Assembly: GCA_001599975.1 (NCBI GenBank)
Contig: BCIO01000005.1
Coordinates: 2,029,483-2,093,482 of the forward strand
DNA length: 64,000 nt
Direction: 5' to 3'
Source of the DNA: Cystobasidiopsis lactophilus
Lineage: Eukaryota > Basidiomycota > Agaricostilbomycetes > Agaricostilbales > Chionosphaeraceae
A model generated the notes under the pieces. That model did not search any database, had not been told where the DNA came from, and was given only the letters and a program-made list of their open reading frames with translations. A program made the position numbers and the translations under genes. Below, piece by piece: positions 32,154 through 44,897 of the stretch (its first letter is position 1; each line of letters begins with the position of its first letter).

Positions 32154-35100
32154 TCACTTCTTCGACTCGCCACTTGAGTCGCCGACACCGGCGGAAAGGG
32201 TTTCGACGCATTGAGCCAGCAATGAAAGGAAGTCTTGGATACACGAGGTCGACTTGCTCTCGAAGGTGAGAGCGCCGGTTTCGACCGAGACGGCTTCGAC
32301 GTCCTTGAGCTTGGAGAGGTTGCCCGCGCAGGCTTTGACATTGAACTTGGTGTGAAAGGTGATCTGTTGGGCTCATCAGATGGACTGACGAGGAGGACAT
32401 CAGACCGAGGAGCGCTCACTAGAGAAGGCTTCGACCGCTCTCGGACCTGAACAAGGATATAGACGAATTTGTGGCACAGAGTGGCGATCTGGGTGTCGCG
32501 CAGCAGGTCGGCCGTAGGCACGCAAAGGGCGAGGCGGCTCCCGGCGTCCGAGTAGGTGACAAAGGAGTAAGGAATTTGGCGGGAAAAGAGCTGCTGCTCT
32601 ATTTGGTGGAAGGTGACGCGGGCTCTGTTCGTCACATCAGGAGGATCAGCCTTGAAGAATGAAAAGTGGAAAACCTCAGACGCACATGCAGTAATCGTAG
32701 AGCGTTCGAAGCTGCGTGGCAGAGACTTCCGTAGCGCTGGCCGGGATCCCGAGCTCCGTTCCTCCAATCCAGCCAATCTCCTCGATGGCAATCGCTGATT
32801 GGTTGTTTTCCGTGACGGGGCGACAATAAGCCAGGGCGAACAGGAAGTGGAATTCGGCGATGACCACCACGAGATAGTGCAACGGGTGGTTCGCAAGGTG
32901 GACGAAGAAGGGCATGCGACCAGGACCGAAGCGACTAATGTCTGTGAGCGATGGGTGAGCCAAATGGAGACTCAGGATCTCGGTCAGCAGTGCTCACCTT
33001 GCGGCCGCAAAGGAGGCCTGCGGTAAGTCTGTAGCCCGAGGTAGGCCACCTTGCTCTCCAAGATGTCTGAAATGACCTGCAGACACAAGAGGGACAGAAA
33101 AATTAGGGGCGGTACACCACGATCTAGGTGTTGGAAGCCTCACCCTCGCTCTCAAGCGGATCAGCGTCTCGCCCAGGGTCATCCGCAGTTCGTTGGCAGT
33201 CTTTCCCGCTTTGACAATTCGCCCAGCCAGCGTCGGATCGCTCTCCGGGTTGGCCAGCGCCAGTTCGAGCCGGCCTGTGTGCGAGGAGATGCGGACTAAG
33301 ATGTCCAGGTTGCCGTGGAAATTGAAGATGAGCGCTTCAGCGAATTCTGCATGGCGCGTGCACAATGAACACAAAGCAGGAGTGCTAGAGTTAGAAGAGA
33401 TGCATGCCTCCGTCCATCTTGGGTCTGACTTGCTCCTTGAGCACTGCATGGGCCGCAATGAGCTGGTAGTAGAGGGACCGGGTCATCAGGTCCACATGGC
33501 GCTTCAAGGTGGCCTTGAAGATCTCTTCGAATGATTTGCTGCCAGGCTCTGACTCTGCCGCCAGCGCTTCAGGTACAGCGAGGTTGTAAGGCGTCCAAAG
33601 CTGGGTGAGCCGAGAGGTGGTGGCTATCGATGGGTCCGTCAAGGAAAGGGAGAGGAGCAGCGCCTCGACTCCTTTTACAGCGTGGCCAGCCTGAATTTTG
33701 AACGTGATTTTGGAAGGCGTGTGTTGCGATAAGGTGCCCTTGTCCGCTTTGATTTTGAGGTCGCTGCCATCGCCTCGACCCTTGAGTCAGTGCATCGCGA
33801 AAGAGTGAGGCAGCACTCACGTCCAATAGAGCACCTCGAAAGACTGGCGATCTCGAGCCATCTCGACTGCCATATTGCCGCGATAGCCCAACTCCCGGCT
33901 GACCTTGATGGCCTGGACATAAAAGTTCTCCAGCTTGAAGTTGAGCGACAAAGTTTCTGCGGGCCATCACGACGAGTTAAAAGAAGACATGACGCCTAGA
34001 GACCGAATCACCCACCAAGAAAACGATAGATTTGATACAAGGGCAACTTTGGCTGTTCTTCGGTGCCATTGCTGGCGCCCGCTGCCGTCGTCGCGGGAGC
34101 CTGAACGGAGCTACATTGAGCCAAGAGAGAATTGGCAGCCTCGACCATCTGCGTTTTGAGGTTGGGCACCACCTCGAAGACGTCCGTCGTGGAAGTGGCG
34201 TTTTTGAGGATGTCGAACGAGATCAAGAACCATTGGTCGGTCAATTCGTCCCCTCCGACTGTGAGAGATGCGATGAACAAGTTGGGCACGGTGAAGTAGG
34301 CTCTCCCGTTGGCTGCAGGCTGCTGATGAGGACAGGAATCTCAATCGAGAAGGCGTGCACGAGCAACCTACAGACTGTGTATCCTCGCATGGGCAGCGGT
34401 ACTGCTTCGTCAACCGCCAGCCGTCGCTTGATGACTCGATTGAGCTGCAAGAGAATGGGCAAAGCATCCGCTTTGGAGGTCTTCTCGGGCACAACGTAGC
34501 TCTGCGCGTTTCGAACGCAGGTTGAGACCCAACTTGACACAAGTGGCTCTCAACACACCTGAAGCACGCCTGGTAGCCTCTGATATGACCCGAGGGAGAG
34601 CATGTCGAGGGCATTGGGGATGTCGTAGTTCCGCACTCTGTGAACTCGCCGTCAACGGCGATTCACAAGTCCGGATCGAGGGTGGGCAAACACACCTCGC
34701 ACTGAGCAGTGACTGGTGCGCAGCCTCGAGCTGCTCGACGGCCAGCTGGAACTGGAGGTTTTGGTTCTGCAAAAAGCCAGCAATGTTCTGCCCTCCCGGC
34801 CTCAGTTGGCTGCCCTCGCCGCGTTGCCAGCAGCACGCACGGTACATTTGCGCAAAGCCCATGCGTTGGCCGACCAGCGGTAGAGGGCGGCGAGGCGAAT
34901 GAGGCGCCGGCCAGCTATGCCGACGAATTCGAGGATGGAGTGCTTCCGTTCCTGGTCCGTCATCGACGGCAGGCTGCAGCAACCGCTCTCAGCAGACGCC
35001 CGCGCATCAAGCAAGGGCCCAATTCACATCTCCGTCAGCGTGTGCAGGTCCTTGTACACCTGCGCCGGCACCCGGTCGAACAGCAGCCCCAGCGAGACGA

Positions 35101-35209
35101 GGTCATCTTCGAAGTCGGGCAGCTCGTCATCGAGCGCTGGCTGCTGTTGCTCTTCAGGCGGAGGCGGAGGCAGCGGCGGCTCCTTGGGGGAATGATGGCC
35201 GCCGTTCAT
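32154..35209 (-). CDS. MED14: Mediator complex subunit 14 (Med14/Rgr1)
   Basis: Med14 is the backbone subunit joining Mediator head, middle and tail. The start MNGGHHSPKEPPLPP is at 35209. The conserved N-terminal block includes LGLLFDRVPAQVYKDLHTL, SMTDQERKHSILEFVGI and LIRLAALYRWSAN. FQLAVEQLEAAHQSLLSAR is joined by splicing to RNYDIPNALDMLSLGSYQ-like sequence. Further exons give LAVDEAVPLPMRGYTV, TLPNLFIASLTVGGDELTD, KITFKIQAGHAVKG and ARVTFHQIEQQLFSRQIPYS. The end is TCIQDFLSLLAQCVETLSA to SSGESKK (stop 32154-32156). There are many short introns, and order and spacing fit the family over about 900 residues. The 3' end is convergent with COY1, with under 100 bases between stops. Confidence 0.82.
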
Positions 35210-35395
35210 CCGCGTCGCTGGCAAAGGGCAAGGGTGTTCTCTTTGGGCATTGTACAATTTCACGTGGGAATCCCTCTTGGTGCGCTTGGAGTATCAAATA
35301 CGAATAACGATAATGGAAACGAGTGTATGCTTGAGAGTCTGCGACGAGTGAGCCGGCGCGAGGTGGCAAACAACGAAAGCGGGGGCTCACCATCT

Positions 35396-38300
35396 TTACA
35401 ACCAGTCCTGCGAAGCCAGCGCCAGTTGAGCCACAAGAAAAGGGACTGAAGGGAAGTCGAGACACGCACAATGTCCATGAGCATTTCGGCCAGCGGGCCC
35501 ATCTCAATCTCGTGCATGAGCTTGATCGGCCAATTGTCAAACTTGTCCCTCGTCGCCCTGGCCTCCTGCAGATGGTGCTTGACATCGGCAGGCAAGCTCT
35601 CGGCCAAGCTGTAGTTGGTGGGTGAACGCTCGATGATGGCCTCGGCCGTCTTGGGTCTGGACGAGAACAGGGCGCGGGGCGGTGCGGCGGGCAGGTTCAC
35701 CGAGCAGTCGGCTGTTCGTGGTCGGAGGTTGGTGAAAGGTGGCGAATGCTCTTCGAACAAAGTCGAAGACGACGTCGAGTGTGCTGGTGAGGTGGCTTCG
35801 TACGAAAGCAGTCGCTCGGTTCGACGTTTAGGTGGTGGGGTGGCGTACGCGTCTCCTGAGACCGGAATGCCAGCCTCGTTGATCGACAGCTTCCGCTGGA
35901 TCTCGGTCAGAGTGACCACTTGCCCCTCCTCCAAATCCCACTCCTTGATGAGCGGCGAGCCGAAGGGTGAGCCCAAGCCCTTCTCTTGCCACAGCGGCGA
36001 CGACGGCTGCTTCACAAAGGTGACCTTGGTCTCTTTGATTGAGTACATCCGGTGTAGGTCCCGTTGGGTGTTGGAGCGGAAGCGAGAATTGGTAGGGCCG
36101 CGGATGATCATGTTCTGCGCCTTGATGAAGAGGCTCAAGGGTGTCCAGGCGTAGACCGACGCCTCTTCCTTCAGCCTGGTCGTGAGGCAATCGTGGGCCG
36201 AAAGCGCAGACTTGTGCACTTGTGGCTCGGAAGTGGACACCAGCTTGTGCTTAGGCTGCGAGGCTCCTTCTGGCAAAATGGCTGCGCGAACGGTCCGGAA
36301 TGCTGAGTTGAATCAACAAAAACAACTGAAAAGGGAAGCAAGCGCACTGTAAAACACGATCATCCGAGCGATGCCGCCCTCGTCCTGCGGTGACGGGATC
36401 TGGACGATTCTCGGAGAAATGCAAGCCTCCTGGGGAAGACTTGGCCACATCTTGACAGAAGATACCAAGGCCTCCAAAGCGCAGAGCAAGCTGGACTCGA
36501 AGGCCAGGAAGGCAGCCGAATGCGGCTTGAGCTGGGAGTCCAGAGGCACCGTCTGGCCGAGCAGGTTCTTGCGGCAGAGCTCCATCACTTCCGCCAGGGT
36601 GAGGAACTCGAGCTTGGTGAGCCAGGCGAGCACCTCGTCCGATACTTCGGTCACATCCGGTAGCCGAAAAGCAGGCATTTGGTGGCGCGCGAAAGAGTAC
36701 ACCAAGACTTCAGCCTTGGCATTGGGCCCTCCACGAATGGCATAGAGCGCCGCATAGATGCCACCAGGTTGGACGACTGAGCGAACGCCGCGGCGGGCGT
36801 AGGACCGGAGCTGATTGAACGTCTCCTCCGCCAGAGCTTCCGAGATGCCAAAGCGATTGGCGTTCATGGGGGCCAAGAATCTAGGATCGCTCATTCGAAA
36901 GCCCTTGGAAGTGTAGCGAGCCGGCGTGTCGGGCCCGTCGTCGGCCAACTCGCGGACCAAAAAGAGCATGACGCCGCTGGCAAACTTGACTTCTCCCGAG
37001 TCGCCCCGGAGAACGACGTCGTTCTTGAGCGTGTCATCCTTGTGGTGAAAGATGTGCTGCTGGCTGATGCCGATGGGAACAAACTTGTCGAAGAGGACGC
37101 CCATGTGGTCGATCGGCAGGCAGAGCTCGCTGGCCACTTTTGACGCCGCAAGGATGAAGGCCTCTTTGAGCGATGAAACGCGGTTGTGCTTGAGATTGGG
37201 GAGCGAGACGGTGGTAGCGGACGCTCGGCCAGAGATTTGCGACAAGAAAGGATCCAAGAGGGCTGCAAGTTTGCCATCAATCTAACAAAATTGGCAGAAG
37301 ATGACAGTTCAAGCCTACACCAATTCCAACTCAATCCATAAAGCCATTGGAAAATAGATCCGTCGATGTCTAGATCCTTGATGATGCTCTGTGTGGGAAA
37401 AAAAAGGATCAGAAACGCCTTCTAAAGGTAGCCCAAACTCCTCACCTTGATAGGGATCCGCGTCTCAATGATATGCGTTGGTAGAGTGCCGTCTGGTTTG
37501 ACCAGCAGCTTGCCGTCCCTGCTGAAGGTGGCAGAGGCGATGATAATCTTCTGGCCGGAGATGCGGCCGGCGCGCTCGAGGATGAAGTCGTAGCAGATGG
37601 TAAGAACGGTGACGATTGCCGAGCAGATGCAGAGGGCAGCGATGACATAGGTCACTGTGATGTTGTGGTTTTTCGCCGCTTCCGCTTCATTGAAGCCATG
37701 CCGCGGTACGAACCAACGAGTGCCGGTTGCAGCCGTGCTGTGAGCTACTTCAGCTTACCATATAAGCTAGATGAAGGCGCAGAACCTCACTAATGCATCC
37801 CACAAACTGCGCCGGCCAATGCGAACGCGCAGATCAACCTCTTCCACCACACGTCCTGCCAATGGTCCCTGAACCGGAAGAAGACGCATAGCGCACACGT
37901 AGCCGCCGCGCACGCCAAGGTGATGGAGCCGAGCAGATGGCCGAGTTCATAGGTGACGCGGAAGGAGGCGTTGAAGGAAGCGGAGAAATGCATGAGCACA
38001 ATGACGAGGCCAAAGAGCACGCCGGCGATGCATATGCGGATGTAATCGATGCTGGATTGGCCGCCTAGGATAAAGAAGACCAAACAGAGGGAAAGGATTG
38101 GCGCAAAGAGCGACAGGACGGTGTATCTTAATGGTGATCGCGTCAGGATCGCTTTGGAGAGAAGCGAGAGCTGCCGAGAGATAGGACTCACCCGGCTGAG
38201 AACCTGATGTACCAAGTGATTTCGGGAGCTGGCCTGAGTTGCACATGCATGGCTGTGCGTTTTCAGTTGGGATGTCACGCAAGCCAAGAAATCTTAAAAG

Positions 38301-38590
38301 GCTCACCGACGAAGTGCATCCCCCATATCGCGACTGCCGGCAAAGTCCTGATTCAGGAAATGCCTCCTATTGAGAGGATGCAGCCCACCTGTGGACATCA
38401 AGACAGCCGAGCCCAAAAGGTAGATCAAGTTTCTATGGCCAACATTGCCAGTGCGCCGTCCGAGCACCAGCAACGTCGTGTACGAGCCCACGACCGATAC
38501 GATGATGGACAGGGCAACATAGGCTGGCGAGAAATGAACGGGAAGGGGGTGGTCTTGAAAGTAGACGTCCAAGCTGCTCGTCGCGTTCAT
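35396..38590 (-). CDS. MHYT-domain seven-helix membrane sensor
   Basis: MHYT domains are membrane modules proposed to sense O2, CO or NO through metal bound by their conserved residues. The start MNATSSLDVYF is at 38590. Helix 1 (FSPAYVALSIIVSVVGSYTT) and helix 2 (RNLIYLLGSAVLMSTGGL) precede an MH-type motif (IWGMHFVG). Two more hydrophobic pairs follow (APILSLCLVFFILGG, IAGVLFGLVIVLMHFSAS, ITLACAAATCALCVFF). The second motif CGMHY and a final helix (VTYVIAALCICSAIVTVL) complete the domain. The cytoplasmic part (about 500 residues) contains GKLLVKPDGTLPTHIIETR, DHMGVLFDKFVPIGISQQH and a basic/Ser-rich tail ending GPLAEMLMDIDWL. The fungal arrangement has no GGDEF/EAL or kinase output that I can see. 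Confidence 0.78.
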
Positions 38591-38608
38591 GATGACCCTC
38601 GTCCTCGT

Positions 38609-39821
38609 CAAAGTCGGCGACAGCGCCCGCGTCTATTTCTCGTGCTCCAGCGTCGGGGAGCAGGAGGAAGCAACAAGTTTTGAAAGCAGCTTGGGAGCAC
38701 TCCAGGCCGAATCCAAACGACCTAGGGGATTGAGGAGGCCTTCATGCGGCACCCACTCACGTTGCATGAGCGGGAACGCCAAGCTGCAGCCCGTGTCTTA
38801 CCTATTGTGCTGTTACTGCTTGAATTTTAGGATAGGCTTTGAGGCGCGAAGTCGCATGGCGTAATTGACTCTGCATACGAGCTGGCGCTCCATGCGACAG
38901 TCGTGTGTAGGCGGTTGGCGATCGGCTCAAAAAGGCTGGTGGGTGGTGCGCACCACATCACAGAGGTAAACATTGGGTTCCCACGAACAGACAGCCCCGG
39001 CTATGCGCATTTCATGAGAAGTCGAGCTTCCTAAAGCCCTGCACCTGTTTGCCCGCTGGCGGATCAGCGATGTCCCAGGGGTTTCCGCCGAGGAATGCTC
39101 CTTACCTTAGCGTCCCTGATCATGCCTAGGTATCTCTGTGATAGCTCGGCGCAAGTCTCGTAGTGGTTGACGCTGTGGCCGGGGTGAGCCGAGCTGGCCA
39201 AAAAGCAAGAGGGCCGCTTGAAATGGAAACGCACCCTTCTGTCCGCCAGCACTTGGCTAGCTCCTCCCTGACCAATCTAGCCTCCATCACTGCAATCCAC
39301 TGTGGCAATCACCCAACTCATCAGCCGCGGTTGCTAGCAGATTCGAAGGGGAGGAGCGCCAAACAGATTCTCGGATCACCAAGTCCCGCGTCCGCTGGAG
39401 CTCTGAGGGCCACCATTTGAGCCTACATCGCCGTCAATTAAGCCCTGAACGTACTTCTGATCTCCTCAAATCGCTCCTCGGCACCCATTGTTACGAGGTT
39501 TTGGCTGGCACAGCACAAGTGGCTCCGCTGCGCTCCAAATTCGCCCTCTCAACACTTCAGGTCTTCCGCAAGCGGCCACGGCTCGCTGATCGAGCAACCT
39601 CATCACACATACGCCTGGATTGCCTGTGGCTCATTGCAAGCGGACTGGAACAAAGCGCACCTCCTCGCGCCAACCCACCGAACACACCGACGAATTCTCT
39701 CCTTCCCTTGGCAATTGTTTGCATTCTGTTCTGTTCTGTTCTCGTCGACCTCGGTCTATTTGATCTTTGACGACTTGATTCTCGGTTGCTTTTGAATCGC
39801 TGCCAAAGCCGTCTGCTCGTC
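38609..39821. promoter_or_regulatory. 1.2-kb intergenic region, divergent promoters
   Basis: This lies between the starts of the MHYT gene (-) and MAM3 (+). No open frame in it has ATG, splice and family support. A short (tgttc) repeat occurs at about 39725-39741 in the probable MAM3 leader. It is one of the longest gene-free stretches here. Confidence 0.45.
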
Positions 39822-42070
39822 ATGCCTTACCGAAGATCAGGGTTGAACAGCGTCGTCATGCTGCTGCCCATGGCCGCCAGAGCTCTGCCCCTCTACACTC
39901 TGGTCAAACACAGCGAGCCCGAAGTCCCACGTTAGTGCTAGGCCCTTACACCTCGAAAGCTAGCCACATTGGCTGACAATTGTCGCGCAGCTGGCTCGCC
40001 TGAATTTTGGGTATGGCGTCAAACTTGGCATTTGCCCCGAAGAGTCCTGCTGAACTCCCACAGTGGAGAATGTCCTTAATCGTCACCTTGGTTCTGCTAG
40101 GCGGAGTGTTTGCCGGTCCGTCCTTTGACCACCAAATTGACTTCGCACGTGCCTGAAGAACTCAATTGCTTGTTTTCCGGCAGGCCTGACGCTGGGCTTG
40201 ATGGGCTTGGACGTGAGCTGCCGTTTCCCCTTTAACCAGTTCGGCTTCAGTACTCATCGGTGGTTCGCAGATGGTCAACCTAAGAGTGCTCTCGGTGTCT
40301 GGAAGCGAAAAGGAGAAGAAGCAGGCGGAAAAGGTGCTCGCACTGCTGTCCAAAGGTGCGCCATATCTTTCGTGATATGCTGCCTTGGCTTATCGAACAC
40401 ACTACAAAGGTCGGCATTGGGTGCTCGTCGTCTTGCTTTTGAGCAATGTCATCGTCAACGAATCTCTGCCCATTTTCCTCGACGATGTGATCGGCGGAGG
40501 GATAGGTGCCATCGTGCTCTCCACCATGATGATCGTCATCTGTAAGGGTACTGCTTCTCGTGTGCGGTGGTCGAGACTGAAGTTCACCCGCAGTCGGCGA
40601 AATCATCCCGCAAAGCATATCTGTTCGATATGGCTTGTCAATAGGCGCCAAGTCGGCTCCATTCGTTCTGGTCCTCGTAGGTTTTGTTGACGAAGATGCT
40701 CTGCCTGGGCTCACCAGGGTCGTCAGATGTATCTCGAGTGGCCGATCGCCTACCCTGTGGCAAAACTGCTTGATCGCGTCCTTGGCGAAGACCAAGGCAC
40801 GACCTACCGCAAAGCTGAACTCAAGACCTTTGTTGGTCTGCACAGGCGTGAGTCCTTATCTAGCATCTAACGCGGTATGAAGCCAATCTGATTTTGTTTT
40901 CAGAACTCGGGACGGAGCATCTGTAAGATCTATTCTTCAGAAATGGCTCATCCTTATTTGACCAAGGTTCAAACAGCGAGGAGGATGAGGTGACCATCAT
41001 CAGCTCAGTGCTGGAGCTGTCAGAGAAGAGCATCGAATCGATCATGACCCCAATCGGGGACGTCTACACGCTCAGCGAAGAGCAAGTGCTGGACCAGGCC
41101 CTGGTGGACAAGATTGCAGACCACGGCTACTCCAGAGTGCCGGTGTGGCGCGGCAACCCGTCAAACTTCATCGGCATGCTCCTGATCAAGAAGCTTATCT
41201 CCTACGACCCTGATGACAACAAGGCCGTCAAGGAGTTCCCGCTCTCCCTCTTGCCAGAAGCAGACACCTCGATGTCTTGCTTGCAAGCGCTCAACTACTT
41301 CCAAGAGGGCAAGTCGCACATCATCTTGGTGTCCAAGAATCCCGGCGAAGACAAGGGTGCCGTAGGAGTGTGAGCTTATTGCTTCTTGTCGGCTTGCCGC
41401 CACTGATCCTGTAGACTTAGGGTCACGCTTGAGGACGTGATTGAGGAGATCATCGGAGAAGAGATCATCGACGAGACGGATGTCTACGTGGACGTGAAGC
41501 GCCGCCTCCGGGTCATCAGACCCAACATCGGGCGGACAGGCACCAAGGGTCTCGCTCCTATTCTGAAAGGTGTGCTCTTTGCCTTCGTTACTTGCCAAAG
41601 GGATCGCGCTGACATATTCAGAGTAGATGTGATTAACAAACGCAAGGCGACGCACGTCAAGGAGAATGGCTACGGCACCATCGAGAACCCGAATGTTGAC
41701 CTTGTCAGCTCTAACAAGGTCAAAGTCAAGTGAGCGATCCACGGCCTTTAGCATTTGCTCATTCGCTCACCTTTTAACAAGGGGGCCGGACGGCGCCGAG
41801 ACTCCTCCTAGAAAAGCGGGCTCCACGCAGCCTATCATTGTCAAAGGATCTCCGTCTGGTTCTGCGACGCCGCAAGTACTGTCCATCTCTCCCAATGCGA
41901 TGCTGGAGGGCGAAGATGGCGAGCGGGCTCCGCTCCTAAAACGAAGTGAGTAGCCTGGCCGTTCATCTAAAATTTCTGCTTTGCTGATGGTTTGCGCATC
42001 AGTCCACGATGATGCTGTTGCAGAGGCCAAGGACGAACTACGGAGGGAATCGCAATCACAATCGCAGTAG
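39822..42070 (+). CDS. MAM3: CNNM/Mam3-family membrane protein (DUF21 plus CBS)
   Basis: Mam3/CNNM proteins act in divalent-metal (Mg, Mn) homeostasis, in yeast at the vacuole. The start [18 protein letters not shown] is at 39822. The DUF21 transmembrane domain is spread over small exons: [37 protein letters not shown], and [20 protein letters not shown] across a splice. The acidic helix bundle and CBS pair include [56 protein letters not shown] and [18 protein letters not shown], followed by [10 protein letters not shown]. The C-terminus is hydrophilic ([16 protein letters not shown]) and ends in a Gln/Ser repeat. About ten exons join in frame. Membrane topology and CBS order match the family; ion specificity is inferred only from the family. 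Confidence 0.9.
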
Positions 42071-42576
42071 CTTCGAGCGATTTTGCAATTGTCAATGCAT
42101 GTCCAATGATTAATGATAACTCGTCTTCTATCTTAGCTGAGTCCCAAACCGCAGCTGAGGCCTTTAGAAGGGAGAGCTGCCCACCACCGGGCGCCGCCAC
42201 CGAAAAAGTCCGCGTGAGTGCCCAAGGACTTGATTGCCCTCTGCGGTCACCGTTCACGCTTGTCGCGCTTCTACATCCTTGTCTGTACTCCTAAAAGATC
42301 ACATTCGAAGTCTCTTGCCTTCCCGGGGCGCATTTTTGCCACCGGACACCTTGACTCTTTCAACTCGCTCTTGGCGGGAATGGGGACTTCTGATTGAACC
42401 CCAGTGACTGGCACTTTGGCTGTGGAGACAGCCTTTTAAGCTTCTGTCGTGGAAATGGCCCTCTTCGCACGAAGTCTGGGCTTGGCGCATCGCCCCTCCC
42501 TCGCTCAAAAACGTAGCCTTCTGCTCCGTGCCTTTTCTTCAAATCCTGCGCCTTGCTTTGTGACCACCACGGAAGT
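42071..42576. promoter_or_regulatory. Intergenic region upstream of secreted-protein gene
   Basis: Open frames here on both strands lack family support. It presumably holds the MAM3 terminator and the promoter of the gene at 42577. No specific motif recognised. Confidence 0.4.
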
Positions 42577-43446
42577 ATGTCGAACATGTTTGACCTCTTG
42601 CTGTTCGTGCTGCTGGCTCTCGTCATCGGAGTGCCGGCACCCCCAGGTGGGTGATTTCGAAGCAGTCGGCTCGTGTGCTGACAGCTCGTTCCCAAAGTCG
42701 TCCCCTTTCCTCGAGACTGTGCCGTTGACCCCGGTGCCTGTCCTCGCAACGGACCCTCTGGCCATGTGGTGACTCCCACCGGTGGATCGAGCTACAAGAC
42801 GTCCTACCTGTCAGTGTCGTCTGTGGTGACCCAAGAGCTGTCTGCTGACTTCATAGGCTCGCACAGGTACGACGGCTACATCCCCTTCAAGTATCAGACC
42901 ATGTGAGCGCCGCTCTTGGAAAGAAAGAAGTGAGGACCTCGCTCACCACTAAGGGAAAGCGGCGAGACCCAAATTCCCAACCAAGGCACGGTCAAGACGA
43001 CGTGAGGTCTTCGCTCTATCTTCAAAGCGCCTGCTCACTCCCTGGACAAACAGCAAGGTGGACGTTTACATCGACGGCTCAGCGCGCGGCCAAGGAACTT
43101 ACTTTCTCGCCTCTTTGACGCCGACCTCCGCCGGCGGACTGATCTCTGCTGCCCTTGCCATACCCCCTCAATTCAACGATGGTACCAGTAAGTGATCCAG
43201 TCGCCGTTTACATCAGCAGCTAACGATTGCTGTAGTTCCCAGCGGGTGAGAGCGCCATCTAAACTTCTTTGCACCCGTTTCCTCTCATAAACGATGATAA
43301 ACAGCAATTACGGATTGAAAGTGGTCGAGGTTCAGTCTTGGCTGTACTGGGAGAGCCCCACGAACCCCTACGCCATCCAATTTGTCAGCGCCAATCCCCA
43401 GATATCGATCTGCTCCAACTGGAACCCTTACAACCCCAGCTGCTGA
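42577..43446 (+). CDS. Secreted protein of unknown family
   Basis: I reconstructed this from exons that are too short to stand out alone. The start MSNMFDLLLFVLLALVIGVP is a signal peptide. A phase-1 intron leads to VVPFPRDCAVDPGACPRNGP and SYKTSYLSVSSVVTQELSA, then YDGYIPFKYQT. A phase-2 intron leads to KVDVYIDGSARGQGTYFLAS and PTSAGGLISAALAIPPQF. Further introns lead to IPSGNYGLKVVEVQSWLYW, YAIQFVSANPQISICSN and WNPYNPSC with TGA at 43444-43446. All junctions keep one frame. The mature protein is about 180 residues, rich in Ser/Thr/Gly and beta-prone, with four cysteines. Extracellular location is inferred from the signal peptide and the lack of other membrane segments or a GPI tail. I do not know a family. 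Confidence 0.62.
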
Positions 43447-43728
43447 TACGAACACCAGCCGTGCAAGGCGCTTTGACTTTCGCTTTCTCCTAGGGACAAT
43501 TTGACGGACAAAGACTCTCGATTTTCCATTTCTCCCCGGGACACTTGTTGTAAACCATTTGCAAAGAACGGACACTCCTTTCCTCCATTCGCTCGCGAAG
43601 CTCACTTTCCGACATTCTGTCCCTTTTCACTCCTTGCTTTGCTCCTTTGCCACCTCGCCTGCTTTTGGTGAACCCCATTTGCTCGCTTTCTAGCGACCTC
43701 CTTCTCTTGACCATCCATTCCTGCTCCT

Positions 43729-44600
43729 TCAGCCTCGTCGTCCGTCTCTGCTCTGAATTTGTCCTTCGATGGCAGCATTGAGCCGGGCGACGTTGGCATC
43801 TTCGTAGAGCGAAGTGACATCCGGCCATGGCTCCTGCTCTTTGAAGCACTCGACTTCAATGAGTTCGGCCAGCGGCGGGCACTGCAAGATGACGACAAGC
43901 GTTCCCTTGAACAAGGGCGCCCCCACAGTGCTTTTGGCATTGGCGAACGTCGCTGCCCAGCACTTAGCTCGTTCACCGGTCAACTCCGAATCAGGGCTTT
44001 GCCATGAGTATCGGCCAATCCCTATAACCTTGAAGGCCGACGCGCCAGTGATCGAGTCTCCAGAGTTGTCTTTGTACGCCAGTCGGATTATCACAGCGCG
44101 GACAGTCGCAAAAGGCTATCGAAGTCGGTCTGATTGAATTTGCTGCCCACGATATGTTTGATGGCGCTGGAAGTGTCTTCATCAGGACGAAGGGCAGAAA
44201 AAGCCGCTGAAAGAACATGGCGTTTGTGGCGCTCCAGGAAGCTGTCCAACAGGTCGGTCGTGTAAATCACCAGCTCTCGGTCAACAGTTCCAGGTGTGGA
44301 GACATCGTGCTGTACGTTATGCCAAAATACCGGCTTGAGGTTCCCGCATTTGTGTTTGTGATGGGGCCAGTCTTTGATCTGACAAGTCCTCGACTGCAAG
44401 ATAGGTGAATTAGCGATACTGCAGTCTGATCATCTTTAAGCCGCGCACGCAGTAATGAATGACTAGAAAGACATGTTAGGACAGAGTGAGGTTGGGAAGA
44501 TGGCGCCTGCCTTGACATTTGCCACACTTGGATTGCGGATTGGGCTCGGCGCAGAAAGCACATCTGTCGCGGTAGACTTAGAAGCTGGCCCTCAAATCAC
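43729..44600 (-). CDS. MYND-type zinc-finger protein (5' end uncertain)
   Basis: MYND fingers are protein-interaction zinc modules found in many fungal proteins. Spliced exons give RCAFCAEPNPQSKCGKCQ, VIHYC, then SRTCQIKDWPHHKHKCG: a full CxxC...CxxC...YCxxxC...HxxxC finger. Downstream is a helical region (DRELVIYTTDLLDSFLERHK) and, after a short 35-nt intron near 44110-44145, PFATVRAVIIRLAYKDNSG. The C-terminus (KGTLVVILQCPPLAELIEVE to SRDGRRG) stops at 43729. The second finger intron has a GC-like donor (gcaggc). I could not fix the start; candidate coding sequence continues to about 44600-44700. In other fungi, proteins with an N-terminal MYND and a short alpha/beta tail are mostly uncharacterised. 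Confidence 0.65.
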
Positions 44601-44897
44601 TGTAAACCTTCTACTTGGACCTGTACCAATCCAGATCACGCATTGCGTCGTCGTTGAGCAAGAAGGGACACAAACTGTGGCGGCGAGCAGCACATGGTTT
44701 TGGCAAAGTCTCCGGTCGCAGATCTCTCTTCTAGACACATTTTCCGCTGTCACAGATGCGAGAAGGCAACGTCAAGAAGCAAATCAAAGTCCCGGTCAAT
44801 TATCGAAGCAGCAAGAGACAGCGAAAGTGGCTGAACGTGGAAGAAAGGCATTCAAAGCAGGTTGGAACTGTCCGGCGACAATGTAAGCAGAAAGACG

